Assembly: GCF_014646235.1 (NCBI RefSeq) | Contig: NZ_BMNB01000002.1 | Coordinates: forward strand, 62,001 to 126,000 | Reading direction: 5' to 3' | DNA from: Micromonospora sonchi | GTDB taxonomy: Bacteria > Actinomycetota > Actinomycetes > Mycobacteriales > Micromonosporaceae | Length of the DNA stretch: 64,000 bases | Position numbers and translations under genes: made by a program | The notes under the pieces: model-generated | Told to the model about the DNA's origin: nothing | Seen by the model: the letters and a program-made list of their open reading frames with translations, nothing else | Database searches by the model: none | Shown: piece by piece, positions 1-8,519 of the stretch | Layout: each line of letters starts with the position of its first letter | Position numbering within the stretch: the stretch's first letter is position 1

Positions 1-88
1 CGGCCGCGAGCGCCGCCCGGGGCGCGGCCACCGCCGCGAGCCCGACTGTCACCGTGCCGGCCGCCAGGACGGCGACGATCCGCCTCAT
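1..88 (-). CDS. secreted protein, N-terminal fragment (runs off the window)
   Basis: Only the first 29 codons lie in the window; the gene continues beyond base 1. The ATG at 88 is preceded by a GGAGGG ribosome binding site. The translation begins MRRIVAVLAAG, continues as an unbroken Ala/Val/Leu/Gly stretch, and ends near PRAALAA. That is the layout of a Sec signal peptide: basic N-terminus, hydrophobic core, and an A-X-A-like cleavage area around residues 26-29. The mature protein and its function cannot be seen. The gene is divergent from the ABC operon that starts at 335. Confidence 0.6.
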   Translation of the reverse strand, partial: MRRIVAVLAAGTVTVGLAAVAAPRAALAA

Positions 89-334
89 CAACCCTCCGAA
101 CATCGAAGCATCTAGATTGAATGTCTTCAGTCTCGAAGCGTGCTGGTGGAATGTCAATCATGGGCGAGGCCCCTTCGGGCGAAGGATGCCGGTCGCCCGC
201 GCCGCGCCGGTGGCGTCGAGTCACATAACGAAACGATCACTGCCGCGAACCTTTTCCGAGGGTCCGCCGCTCCTGATGCATGACGACACCGACCGCGGGC
301 CCGTCCCGGCTCGTGAACAGCGGGGGTACGACGG

Positions 335-3300
335 ATGAGGCTCGCGTTGCGACGCGCCCGTGGCACGAAGGGGCTGCTGCTCGCGGCGGCCGGGGCGGCA
401 CTGGTGGCGACGGTGGCCCTCACCGGCCTGGCCGCGTACAGCCGGGACGTGGTCGACTCCGGCACCCGCAGCGTGCTGGCGGCGGCCACCGCCGAGGAAC
501 GGTCGATCCTCGTGCGCGCCTCGGCCGGACGTACCGCCGAGGCGTTGCGGGAGCGCGACGGCGCGCTGCGGCAGCAGGTGGAGGTCGACCTGGACGGGCT
601 GCCGGCCCGGGTCAGCGCCGCCGGATACGCGGCCGGCCGGCAGTTGCGGGGCGACACCGGCGACGCCGTCGCCGACCGAACCGGCACCATCTACGCCTCG
701 GTGATGTTCCTCGACGACCTGCCCGCGCACGGCCAGCTCACCGCCGGCGCCTGGCCGCAGGCCGGCGCGGCCCAGCCGCAGACCGCCCTGGCCGCGGCCG
801 CCGCGGCGACCCTAGGGGTGGAGGTCGGCGACCGGATACCGATCACCGACGGGCTCACCGAGCGGATCACCGAGGTGACCGTGGTGGGGGTGTTCACCCC
901 CGTGGACCCGGACGACCCGTACTGGCGGCTCGCGCCGGAGACGGCGACCGGTTCGATGCCGCAGGCGGCCACCTACGGCCCGATGACCGTGCACCGCGAC
1001 GACTTCGTCACCCACTTCCTGGCCAACGCCTCCGCCGGCTGGCTGGTCGAACCCGACCTGTCCGGGATCAGCACCACCAGCGCGCTGGACCAGCTGGCCG
1101 AGGTCGCCACCCGGATCGTCACCGCCACCCCGGCGGCGGCCGGTCTCGGTGACTCCGCGGTCGCCACCAGCAGCCTCGCCGAACTGGTGCCGCGGTTGCA
1201 GCAGGCCACCCTCGTCGGCCGGTCCGCGTTGATCACCCCGATGCTGCTGGTGGTGGTGCTCGGCGGGTACGCGTTGCTGCTGGTCGCCATCCTGCTCACC
1301 GAGCACCGCCGCGGCGAGACCGCGCTGCTGCGGGCCCGGGGCGCCGCCCGCTGGCAGTTGGCCGGGCTGACCGCCCGGGAGGCCACCCTGGTCGTCCTGC
1401 CCGCCGCCGTCCTGGCCCCGCCGGTCGTCGCCGAGGTGCTCGGGTTCGCCCACCGGCTGTCCGGGCTCGCCACGGTTGCGCTGCGTCCGGATGTCTCGCC
1501 CGACTCGATGGTGTGGCTGGTGGCCGGGGCCACGGCCGCCGGCTGCGCGCTGGCGATGATCGGGCCGAGCCTGCGCCGTGGCGACAGCTACGTCGCCGAC
1601 CTGGCCAGCCGGTCCCGACCGAGCCGGCGGGGCATGGTGCAGCGGGCCGGGCTGGATGTGGTGCTGGTCGGCCTGGCCCTGCTGGCCTGGTACCAGCTCA
1701 GCCGCTACTCCTCACCGCTGTCGCGATCCCGCGGCGGCGAGCTGGGCGTCGACCCCCTGCTGGCCGCCGCACCGACGTTGGGGGTGCTGGCCGGGGCGGT
1801 GCTCGCCCTGCGGCTGCTGCCCCCGCTGGTCCGGCTCGCCGAACGCTGGCTGGACCGTAAACCGTGGACCGCCGTCATGCTCGGCACCTGGCAGGCCGGC
1901 CGGCGGCCGCACGCCGGGCCGGTGCTGCTGCTCGCCCTCGCCGTCGCGGTCGGCACCCTGGCCTGGTCGCTCGCCAGCACCTCGCGGCGTTCGCTGGACG
2001 ATCAGGCCGCCCACCAGGTCGGCGCCGACCTGCGGCTGACCGAGGACAACGGGTTCGCTCCCGACAACCGGGCCGACCAGCTCGCCGATCTGCCGGGCAC
2101 CCAGGCGGTCCTGGCGGCCTGGCGGGACAGCATGCGTCTCGGGCCGGCCGCCGAGCCGGCCACCATGCTGGCGATGGACGCCCAGGCCGCCGGTCAGGTG
2201 ATGCGGATCCGACCCGACCTGGCCGGCGGCTCCGCCGACGGCCCGCTCGACGCTCTCGCCGACGGGCGCGTCACGGCACCGGACACTGCGCTGCCGGCGG
2301 GCACGCGGCGGCTGACCGGGCAACTGTTCACCCGGATCACCGTCCCCTTCGGTGTCGTCGCGCCCGTACGCCACCATGTGGTGCTCGCCGGAGCGCGGGA
2401 CGGACACCGACGGCTGCTGCTGGGCACCACCGACGGCGGCGAACCATTACGGTTCTCCGTGGAGCTGCCCACCGGGGACGCGTGGCGGCTGGCCGGGTTC
2501 ACCGCCGAAACCGTCGGCACGGACCGAATGACCCTCGACTGGCAGCTGTCCGACCTGCGGGCCAGCCCGAGCGCCTCCCCCGGCACCCCGGTCGACCTGG
2601 CTGCCGGCGGGCAGTGGCGGTTGAGTGAGCGATCCGGCCCGGTGGCTGCGCTGCCGGGAGCCGCCGGGAACACCCTGACGGTCAAGTACGTGCGTGGCGT
2701 GCTGGACTCTCAGACCAGCTCGATCCTGCAACTGGGCATCTCCCGGCAGGCAGCTGCCAGCCGGGTGCCGGTGGTGGCCACCCCGCAGGCGCTCGCCGCA
2801 CTGCACCTGGACGTGGGCGCGCAGACGCGGTTGTTCCTCGGTGGCGCCGAGGTCGACGCCACCGTGGTCGACACCGTGACCGCGGTGCCCGGTGACGCCG
2901 AGGCCGCGGCGCTGCTGGTCGACCTGCCGTCGTTGAGTAGCCGGATCTTCCACGACCACGGCATCGTCCGCTCACCGCAGGAGTGGTGGGTGGCCGCCCG
3001 GCCCGGCCAGGCGCAGCAGGCGGGCGCCGCGGCCGCCGCGCTCGGCGGGCTGGGCGTGCTGGACCGGGAGGACGTCGCCGCCGAGCTGGCCCGTGACCCG
3101 TTCGGGGCGGGTGCCCGGGGTGCCCTGTTCGCCGCCGCACTGGCCGCGGTGCTGCTGGCCGCCGTCGGGGTGGCCGTGGACGTCAGCGCCACCGCCCGCC
3201 GGCGGGCCACCGAACTGGCCGTGCTGCACACCCTCGGCGCGGGACACCGCCTGGTGGCCAGATCGCTGCTGGCCGAGCAGTCGTTCCTCGCCGGCATAGG

Positions 3301-3538
3301 CGTGCTGGTCGGGCTGGCCGTCGGGGTCGGCGTCGCCGCGACGATGGCGCCGCTGGTCATCCTCACCCCGGCCGCGCAACGGCCGCACCCGCCGCCACTG
3401 TTGAGCATCGACTGGCCGCCGGTGGTCGCCACCGGTGTGGGCCTGCTGGTGTTGGCGCTGGCGTTCAGCGCGGCCGTGTCGGTGACCATGCGGCGGCGGC
3501 TGGCCGCCACGCAGCTGCGCATCGGGGAGGACCGGTGA
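335..3538 (+). CDS. large FtsX-type ABC transporter permease
   Basis: The product is 1067 residues with about ten predicted membrane segments. One is N-terminal (about 20-40). A central block lies at about 299-321, 351-368, 391-409, 438-455, 472-495 and 526-547. Three C-terminal segments lie at about 928-949, 984-1005 and 1029-1051. Large extracytoplasmic domains lie between, at about 45-290 and 550-920. This is the duplicated MacB/FtsX arrangement typical of actinobacterial permeases that act on lipids, lipoproteins or peptides rather than classical import substrates. It is followed by a second permease and two ATPases, so it is probably half of one membrane complex. The substrate is unknown. 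A GGGGG-rich ribosome binding site precedes the ATG at 335. Confidence 0.85.
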   Translation: MRLALRRARGTKGLLLAAAGAALVATVALTGLAAYSRDVVDSGTRSVLAAATAEERSILVRASAGRTAEALRERDGALRQQVEVDLDGLPARVSAAGYAAGRQLRGDTGDAVADRTGTIYASVMFLDDLPAHGQLTAGAWPQAGAAQPQTALAAAAAATLGVEVGDRIPITDGLTERITEVTVVGVFTPVDPDDPYWRLAPETATGSMPQAATYGPMTVHRDDFVTHFLANASAGWLVEPDLSGISTTSALDQLAEVATRIVTATPAAAGLGDSAVATSSLAELVPRLQQATLVGRSALITPMLLVVVLGGYALLLVAILLTEHRRGETALLRARGAARWQLAGLTAREATLVVLPAAVLAPPVVAEVLGFAHRLSGLATVALRPDVSPDSMVWLVAGATAAGCALAMIGPSLRRGDSYVADLASRSRPSRRGMVQRAGLDVVLVGLALLAWYQLSRYSSPLSRSRGGELGVDPLLAAAPTLGVLAGAVLALRLLPPLVRLAERWLDRKPWTAVMLGTWQAGRRPHAGPVLLLALAVAVGTLAWSLASTSRRSLDDQAAHQVGADLRLTEDNGFAPDNRADQLADLPGTQAVLAAWRDSMRLGPAAEPATMLAMDAQAAGQVMRIRPDLAGGSADGPLDALADGRVTAPDTALPAGTRRLTGQLFTRITVPFGVVAPVRHHVVLAGARDGHRRLLLGTTDGGEPLRFSVELPTGDAWRLAGFTAETVGTDRMTLDWQLSDLRASPSASPGTPVDLAAGGQWRLSERSGPVAALPGAAGNTLTVKYVRGVLDSQTSSILQLGISRQAAASRVPVVATPQALAALHLDVGAQTRLFLGGAEVDATVVDTVTAVPGDAEAAALLVDLPSLSSRIFHDHGIVRSPQEWWVAARPGQAQQAGAAAAALGGLGVLDREDVAAELARDPFGAGARGALFAAALAAVLLAAVGVAVDVSATARRRATELAVLHTLGAGHRLVARSLLAEQSFLAGIGVLVGLAVGVGVAATMAPLVILTPAAQRPHPPPLLSIDWPPVVATGVGLLVLALAFSAAVSVTMRRRLAATQLRIGEDR

Positions 3539-3653
3539 GCGCGAGGAACGCAGCGCAGCGGAGTACCGCAGTCGCGAACGAAAGGCGGGTCCGGTGAGCG
3601 CGAGGAGTGAGCTTGCGAGCCCCGCAGTCGCGAACGAAAGGCGGGTCCGGTGA
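3535..3653 (+). repeat. tandem intergenic repeat encoding two coupled mini-ORFs
   Basis: Two copies of one unit (59 bp at 3535-3593, 56 bp at 3594-3649) fill the gap between the permease genes. Both open with GTGAGCGCGAGGA and end with GCAGTCGCGAACGAAAGG followed by CGGGTCCG; they differ in the middle. The upstream permease stop overlaps the first GTG (GTGA). Unit 1 reads as a 20-codon ORF (VSARNAAQRS...) that ends in a TGA overlapping the GTG of unit 2. Unit 2 reads as a 19-codon ORF (VSARSELASP...) whose TGA overlaps the GTG start of the next permease at 3650. The result is an unbroken chain of GTGA overlaps. Sequences like this recur in front of genes in Micromonosporaceae, as far as I recall. 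Confidence 0.8.
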
Positions 3654-6340
3654 GCGTTCGAAGGATCAGGGCGTATGGCGCCCACGTGGGCCTGTTGGCG
3701 GCGCTGGGGTTGGTGGCGGCGATGCTGGTGACCGGTGTGCCCCGGCTGGCCAACGGGTACGCCGACCGGGGGTTGCACGCCGACGTGGACCGGCTGCCGC
3801 ACCTGGTCCGCGACGTGTCCATCGCCGTCGAACAGTTTCCTCTCGATTCCCCGGACGCCACGGTGGGCCGGGCCGACCTCGACCGGCTCGCCGATGCGCT
3901 GCCGCAACCGCTGCCCACTCTGGTGCAGCGCCGGTGGTACGCGGCCTGGCTGGACGAGAGCAAACTGACCGCCACCGGTGCCGCCCCACCGATGGACGGC
4001 GGCGCGACCAAGCAGGTGGGTGTGCGCGCGCAGACCGGGGTCGAGGAGGCGGCTGTCCTCACCGACGGCCGGTGGCCGCGCACCGAGACGGACCAGCCGG
4101 CCGAGTTGGCGGTGTCGACGGCGGTGGCCGAGACGCTGTCGCTGCGCCCCGGTACCCAGCTGCGGTTGACCGGGTCTCGTGGGGTGGCGCAGGCGCAGGT
4201 CGTCGGGGTGTTCGAGCCGCGCGATCCCGACGACCCGGTCTGGGACGACCTGACGCTTGCGTTGAGTCCGGTCGTGCCGGTCGCCGACGGCGAGCCCTAC
4301 CTCGCCGGGGCGGTCACCGACTGGGCCGGGATCGACGCCGTGTCCGCCGCCAGCGGAGCCCTGTCGATGTACGGCTGGCGGTACCGGGTCGACGAACAGC
4401 GGCTGGACACCTCCATGCTGGAGGCGGTCACCACGGCGGTGGCGGAGACCCGGCGCACCGAATGGCTGCCCAGGTCGAAGACGCACACGTCGCTGGACTT
4501 CGCACTGGCCCGCTTCGCCGAGCAGATGCGCGTGGTGCAGGCGCTGCTGGCCATCGTGCTGGCCGGCCTGGTCGCCAGCCTGCTCGGGCTGATCCTGCTG
4601 GCCGCCCGGTTGACGGTGCGACGCCGCCGCGACGAACTCGCGCTGCTGCGGGCCCGGGGAGCGTCGCTGGCCACGATCGGGCTGCGTACCCTCGCCGAGG
4701 CGGCGCCGGTGCAACCCGTCGCCGTGCTGCTCGGTTGGCTGGTCGGCACCCGGATGCCGGGCCGCTCGGACGGGGCACCGTGGGCGGTGCTGGCGCTGGC
4801 CGTGCTGACCACCGCCGTGGTGCCGCTGCTGGCCATGCATTCGCAGCGGCGGGTCGGGTTGGTCGCCGGACGGGCGGACCTGACGCGGCAACGCCCGTCG
4901 GCACGCCGCCTGACCGTGGAGGCCAGTGTGCTGGTGCTCGCCGTGCTGGGTGTGGTGCTGCTGCGCCGTCGTGGCCTCGACGCGGCCGGCGGTGTCGACG
5001 CGTACCTCAGTTCGGTGCCGGTGCTGGTGGCGGTCGCCGCCGCGCTGGTCGCGATCCGGCTGCTGCCGTGGCCGCTGCGGCTGGCCGGCCGGTTGACCAG
5101 GCGGGCCCGGGGTGCCCTGTTGTTCCTCGGTGTCGCCCGAGCCGGGCGGGGCGCGCCGGTGGCGCTGGGGCCGCTGGCCGTGCTGATCGTCGCCGTCAGC
5201 ACCGGCGTGTTCGGTGGGGTGATCACGACCACCGTCGCCGCCGCCCGGGACCGGGCCGCGACGTTGACCGTCCCGGCCGACGCCTGGCTGACCGGGTACG
5301 CGTTCGCGCCCGACGCGGCCGACGCGCTGACCGCGGTGCCCGGAGTGCGGGCGGTGGCCCGGGTGTGGGTGGAGTCCAACCGGCGGCTGCTGTCCGAGGC
5401 CGGGCCGGGGGCCAAGGCGCTCGGCCAGGCCCGGGTGCTGGTGGTGGACGGTCCGGCGTTCGCCGACGTGGTGGCCCGCAGCGGAGTCGACATCGACGTG
5501 CCCGCCGCGCTGCGCGCCGCCGCCCGCGGTGACGGGCCGGTGCCCGCGGTGGTCTCCGCGAAGGTGGCGGCGGACCTCGACGGCGCCGCGGTGGCCGACG
5601 TCCAGGGCCGGCTGTACGAGTTCCACGTCGCCGGGGTGGCCGACGACTTCCCGGGCGTGGGATTGGGGGTCGACCGGTTCGTGGTGCTGCCCTGGCAGGC
5701 GCTGCCCGAGTACGAGTTCACGCCGATCATTCCCAATCGGTACCTGATCGCCGGCGACGACGTCGACCAGGCGCGGCTGCTGGAGGTGGCCGACGAGGCG
5801 CAGCGCCGCCGGCAGTCCGCGGTGCTCGGTGTGGAGGTGACGCGGGCGCAGGTGCCGGCGGCGGTGCAGACCTGGCGGGCGTACCGGGAAGGGCTGGAGC
5901 GGACCGGGGCCAACGAGGTGCTCACCCTGGCGTTCACCGCCAGCGCGGCCGGGGGCACGGCCCTGGCGGTGCTCGCCGTGGGGTTCGCGGTGCTCGCCGA
6001 CGCCGCCGGTCGGGGTCGGATGCTGTCCCGGCTGCGTACGCTCGGCCTGTCCGCCGCCCACGGCCGCCGGCTGCTGGTGTACGAGCTGGTGCCGCTGGTG
6101 GTGGTCGCGGCCGTGACCGGCGCGGTGGTCGGGGTGGTCCTGCCCCGGATGCTCGGGCCGGCCCTCGGGTTGTCCGCGTTCGCTCCCGGCGTGCCGATCC
6201 GCGATCACCTGGACCCGCTGGTCGTGGGCGGGGTGTTGGCGACGGTGGTGCTCGGCCTGATGGCCGGTCTGCTGGCGGAGAACCTGGCGAACCGACGGAT
6301 GCGCCTGGGAGAGGTGCTGCGTCTGGGAGAGGAGAGCTAG
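3650..6340 (+). CDS. second FtsX-type ABC transporter permease
   Basis: The product is 896 residues with an N-terminal membrane segment (about 13-31), a middle block (about 293-320, 377-395, 420-438, 455-472, 501-525) and three C-terminal segments (about 758-785, 808-831, 854-876). These flank two extracytoplasmic regions. It resembles the preceding permease in plan but is shorter and only distantly similar, so the pair probably forms a heteromeric transporter core. The GTG at 3650 is chosen because the repeat-encoded mini-ORF ends on it with a GTGA overlap and membrane-protein sequence begins at once (MSVRRIRAYG). The TAG at 6338-6340 abuts the ATG of the ATPase gene, so translation is likely coupled. 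Confidence 0.85.
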   Translation: MSVRRIRAYGAHVGLLAALGLVAAMLVTGVPRLANGYADRGLHADVDRLPHLVRDVSIAVEQFPLDSPDATVGRADLDRLADALPQPLPTLVQRRWYAAWLDESKLTATGAAPPMDGGATKQVGVRAQTGVEEAAVLTDGRWPRTETDQPAELAVSTAVAETLSLRPGTQLRLTGSRGVAQAQVVGVFEPRDPDDPVWDDLTLALSPVVPVADGEPYLAGAVTDWAGIDAVSAASGALSMYGWRYRVDEQRLDTSMLEAVTTAVAETRRTEWLPRSKTHTSLDFALARFAEQMRVVQALLAIVLAGLVASLLGLILLAARLTVRRRRDELALLRARGASLATIGLRTLAEAAPVQPVAVLLGWLVGTRMPGRSDGAPWAVLALAVLTTAVVPLLAMHSQRRVGLVAGRADLTRQRPSARRLTVEASVLVLAVLGVVLLRRRGLDAAGGVDAYLSSVPVLVAVAAALVAIRLLPWPLRLAGRLTRRARGALLFLGVARAGRGAPVALGPLAVLIVAVSTGVFGGVITTTVAAARDRAATLTVPADAWLTGYAFAPDAADALTAVPGVRAVARVWVESNRRLLSEAGPGAKALGQARVLVVDGPAFADVVARSGVDIDVPAALRAAARGDGPVPAVVSAKVAADLDGAAVADVQGRLYEFHVAGVADDFPGVGLGVDRFVVLPWQALPEYEFTPIIPNRYLIAGDDVDQARLLEVADEAQRRRQSAVLGVEVTRAQVPAAVQTWRAYREGLERTGANEVLTLAFTASAAGGTALAVLAVGFAVLADAAGRGRMLSRLRTLGLSAAHGRRLLVYELVPLVVVAAVTGAVVGVVLPRMLGPALGLSAFAPGVPIRDHLDPLVVGGVLATVVLGLMAGLLAENLANRRMRLGEVLRLGEES

Positions 6341-7312
6341 ATGACTGTCGTGAAGGACGCACCGGACCTCGCGGCGCTGCAGCAGCGGGCGGCGCAACGG
6401 GCCGCGGACCGCGCCGGCGGCGCCGACCGGTTGCGGGGACACATCGTCTGCGACGGCCTGGTGCGGATCTTCGCCACCGAGGGCGTGGAGGTCGTCGCGT
6501 TGCAGGGCCTCGACCTGGTCGTGGACCGGGGTGACCTGGTGGCCATCGTGGGTGCGTCCGGGTCCGGCAAGTCCACCGTGTTGAACATCCTGTCCGGGTT
6601 GGACACCCCGACCGCGGGGATCGCCCGGGTGGCCGGCTACGACCTGTTGACCATGTCGGCGCGCAAGCGGCTGCGGTACCGGCGGCACACGGTCGGGTTC
6701 GTGTGGCAGCAGACCGGGCGCAACCTGCTGCCGTACCTGAGCGCCCGGGAGAACGTGGAGCTGCCGATGCGGCTGGCCGGTCGCGGCGGCCGGGCCGGCC
6801 GGCAGCGGGCGACGGAACTGCTGGAGATGGTCGGGGTCGGCTACTGCGCGGACCGCCGGCCGGGGCAGATGAGCGGCGGCGAGCAGCAGCGGGTCGCCGT
6901 CGCGGTGGCGGTGGCCAACGACCCGGAGGTGCTCTTCGCCGACGAGCCGACCGGTGAGCTGGACGAGGCGACGGCCGCGGAGGTGTTCGCCGCGCTGCGC
7001 ACCATCAACGCCGAGTTGGGGGTCACCGTCGTGGTGGTCACCCACGATCCGCAGGTCGCCTCCCAGGTGCGGCGGACCGTCGCGATCCGCGACGGGCGCA
7101 CCGCCTCGGAGGTGCACCGCACCGCCCGGGTCGGCGCCGACGGCGTCGAGGAGCTGGTCACCGAGGAGTACGCGGTGCTGGACCGGGCCGGACGGATGCA
7201 ACTGCCCGCGGGTTTCGTCGACGCGCTGGCGCTGCGGGACCGGGTGAAGCTGACCCTGGAGCCGGACCACGTGCAGGTCCGCTCAGGGGACGAGAGGGGG
7301 CGCAGTGAGTGA
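6341..7312 (+). CDS. ABC transporter ATP-binding protein with C-terminal extension
   Basis: The 323-residue ATPase belongs to the MacB/LolD-like group. It has a Walker A GASGSGKST (about 70-78), a Q-loop region (VWQQTGRN), a signature MSGGEQQRVAV (about 176), a Walker B VLFADEPTGELD (about 196-207) and an H-loop VVVTHD (about 231). It differs from a minimal ATPase by an N-terminal extension of about 30 residues and a C-terminal tail from about 250 to 323. The gene starts directly after the permease stop and overlaps the next ATPase gene by 8 bp. Two unequal ATPases with two unequal permeases suggest a heterotetrameric complex. Confidence 0.9.
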   Translation: MTVVKDAPDLAALQQRAAQRAADRAGGADRLRGHIVCDGLVRIFATEGVEVVALQGLDLVVDRGDLVAIVGASGSGKSTVLNILSGLDTPTAGIARVAGYDLLTMSARKRLRYRRHTVGFVWQQTGRNLLPYLSARENVELPMRLAGRGGRAGRQRATELLEMVGVGYCADRRPGQMSGGEQQRVAVAVAVANDPEVLFADEPTGELDEATAAEVFAALRTINAELGVTVVVVTHDPQVASQVRRTVAIRDGRTASEVHRTARVGADGVEELVTEEYAVLDRAGRMQLPAGFVDALALRDRVKLTLEPDHVQVRSGDERGRSE

Positions 7313-8003
7313 GGACCTGGTCCGGGTCGAGGGGTTGTGCCGCGACTACGGCGGCGGCGACCGGGTGGTCCACGCGGTGCGGGACGTGTCGCTGCGCGCC
7401 GGCCGGGGTGAACTGATCGCGGTGCGGGGGCGCTCGGGGGCGGGCAAGACGACCCTGCTGAACCTCATCGGTGGTCTGGACCGGCCCACCTCGGGGCGGG
7501 TGTGGGTGGCCGGCCGCGAGGTGACCTCGGCCGGCGAGCGGGACCTGCTGCGGCTGCGTCGGGACAGCATCGGTTTCGTGTTCCAGTCCTTCGGGCTGAT
7601 TCCGATCCTGTCCGCGGCGGAGAACGTCGGGGTGCCGATGCGGCTGGCGAAGGTGCCCGCCGGGCAGCGCGAGGAGCGGGTGGCGGTGCTGCTGGAGATG
7701 GTCGGGTTGGGTGGCCACGCCGGGCAGCGGCCGTACGAGTTGTCCGGCGGGCAGCAGCAGCGGGTGGCGATCGCCCGGGCGCTGGCCAACGATCCGGCGC
7801 TGTTGATCGCCGACGAACCCACCGGTCAGCTGGACTCGGAGACCGGGCGGGCGGTGATGGACCTGCTGCGGGCGTTGGTGCACTCTCGGGGGATGACCGC
7901 GCTGGTGGCCACGCACGACCCGACGTTGGTGGAGTTGGCCGACCGGGTGCTGGTGTTGCGTGACGGCCGGCTGGTCGCGTCCGCCGAGTCGGTCGGGGTG
8001 TGA
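7305..8003 (+). CDS. ABC transporter ATP-binding protein, LolD/MacB type
   Basis: This compact 232-residue ATPase has a Walker A GRSGAGKTT (about 43-51), a Q-loop FVFQSFGL, a signature LSGGQQQRVAIARAL (about 145), a Walker B LLIADEPTGQLD (about 165-176) and an H-loop VATHDPT (about 201). The length and the DEPTGQLD motif match the family that powers FtsX/MacB permeases. It is the last gene of the four-gene operon and overlaps the previous ATPase by 8 bp. The next gene is convergent and its stop lies 1 bp away. No substrate can be inferred. Confidence 0.9.
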   Translation: MSEDLVRVEGLCRDYGGGDRVVHAVRDVSLRAGRGELIAVRGRSGAGKTTLLNLIGGLDRPTSGRVWVAGREVTSAGERDLLRLRRDSIGFVFQSFGLIPILSAAENVGVPMRLAKVPAGQREERVAVLLEMVGLGGHAGQRPYELSGGQQQRVAIARALANDPALLIADEPTGQLDSETGRAVMDLLRALVHSRGMTALVATHDPTLVELADRVLVLRDGRLVASAESVGV

Positions 8004-8004
8004 A

Positions 8005-8463
8005 TCAGTAGGGGTCGCCGCAGATCCGCCAGCCGCCGTCGTCGCGCACCACCGACAGGTCACGCTGTTCGGTGGTGCCGCTTTCGCGGGTCAGCCGTAC
8101 GGTGACGGTGCCGTAGGGTCGGCCGGCGCGGGTGGCCACCGAGACGTCCAGGATCTCGTAGTCGCGCACCACCGGCGGGGTGCGTACCCAGCTGGTGAAG
8201 CCGAGCTGGCTCCACCGGGTGCGGGCGTCGGCGCAGAGCCGCCGGTAGGCGCCGTCGGTGTCGCCCACGGTGACCTCCCGCAGGAATCCTTCGGCGGTGT
8301 CCCGGACCGGGCTGGCGGCCTGCGTGACCACCTGCACGTTCCAGGCGCCCAGCCCGGCGACGCCGACACAGCACAGGGCCACCGCGACGCCGGCGAGGGC
8401 GAGTCCGGCCTGGACCGGACGGCGTCGCCGGGCCGGCCTGCTCCACGACTGTTCCGCGTCCAC
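8005..8463 (-). CDS. membrane-anchored NTF2-like/Mce-associated-like hypothetical protein
   Basis: The 152-residue product begins at a GTG (8463) and has a basic N-terminus (RPARRRR). A single membrane segment at about 20-42 (GLALAGVAVALCCVGVAGL) is followed by an exposed domain of about 110 residues. The helix-plus-sheet pattern (AEGFLREVTVGDTDGAYRRLC, then strands ending GGWRICGD) resembles the SnoaL/NTF2-like fold of small actinobacterial anchored proteins, with two conserved-looking cysteines. That assignment is fold guesswork, and no catalytic residues are evident. A TACCGT hexamer 8 bases before the GTG could be the -10 of a nearly leaderless promoter. Confidence 0.6.
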   Translation of the reverse strand: MDAEQSWSRPARRRRPVQAGLALAGVAVALCCVGVAGLGAWNVQVVTQAASPVRDTAEGFLREVTVGDTDGAYRRLCADARTRWSQLGFTSWVRTPPVVRDYEILDVSVATRAGRPYGTVTVRLTRESGTTEQRDLSVVRDDGGWRICGDPY

Positions 8464-8519
8464 ATCACCCGACGGTAGAGAATCCGCCGCGGCGGCGGGC
8501 GCGAAAACCGGGGCGGGGG

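Noticed and set aside
2972..7270. A 1432-residue open frame on the minus strand across the ABC operon, rich in Gln, His, Arg and Gly
   Set aside because: It is antisense to four well-supported genes. The low-complexity composition is what high-GC codons give when read on the opposite strand.
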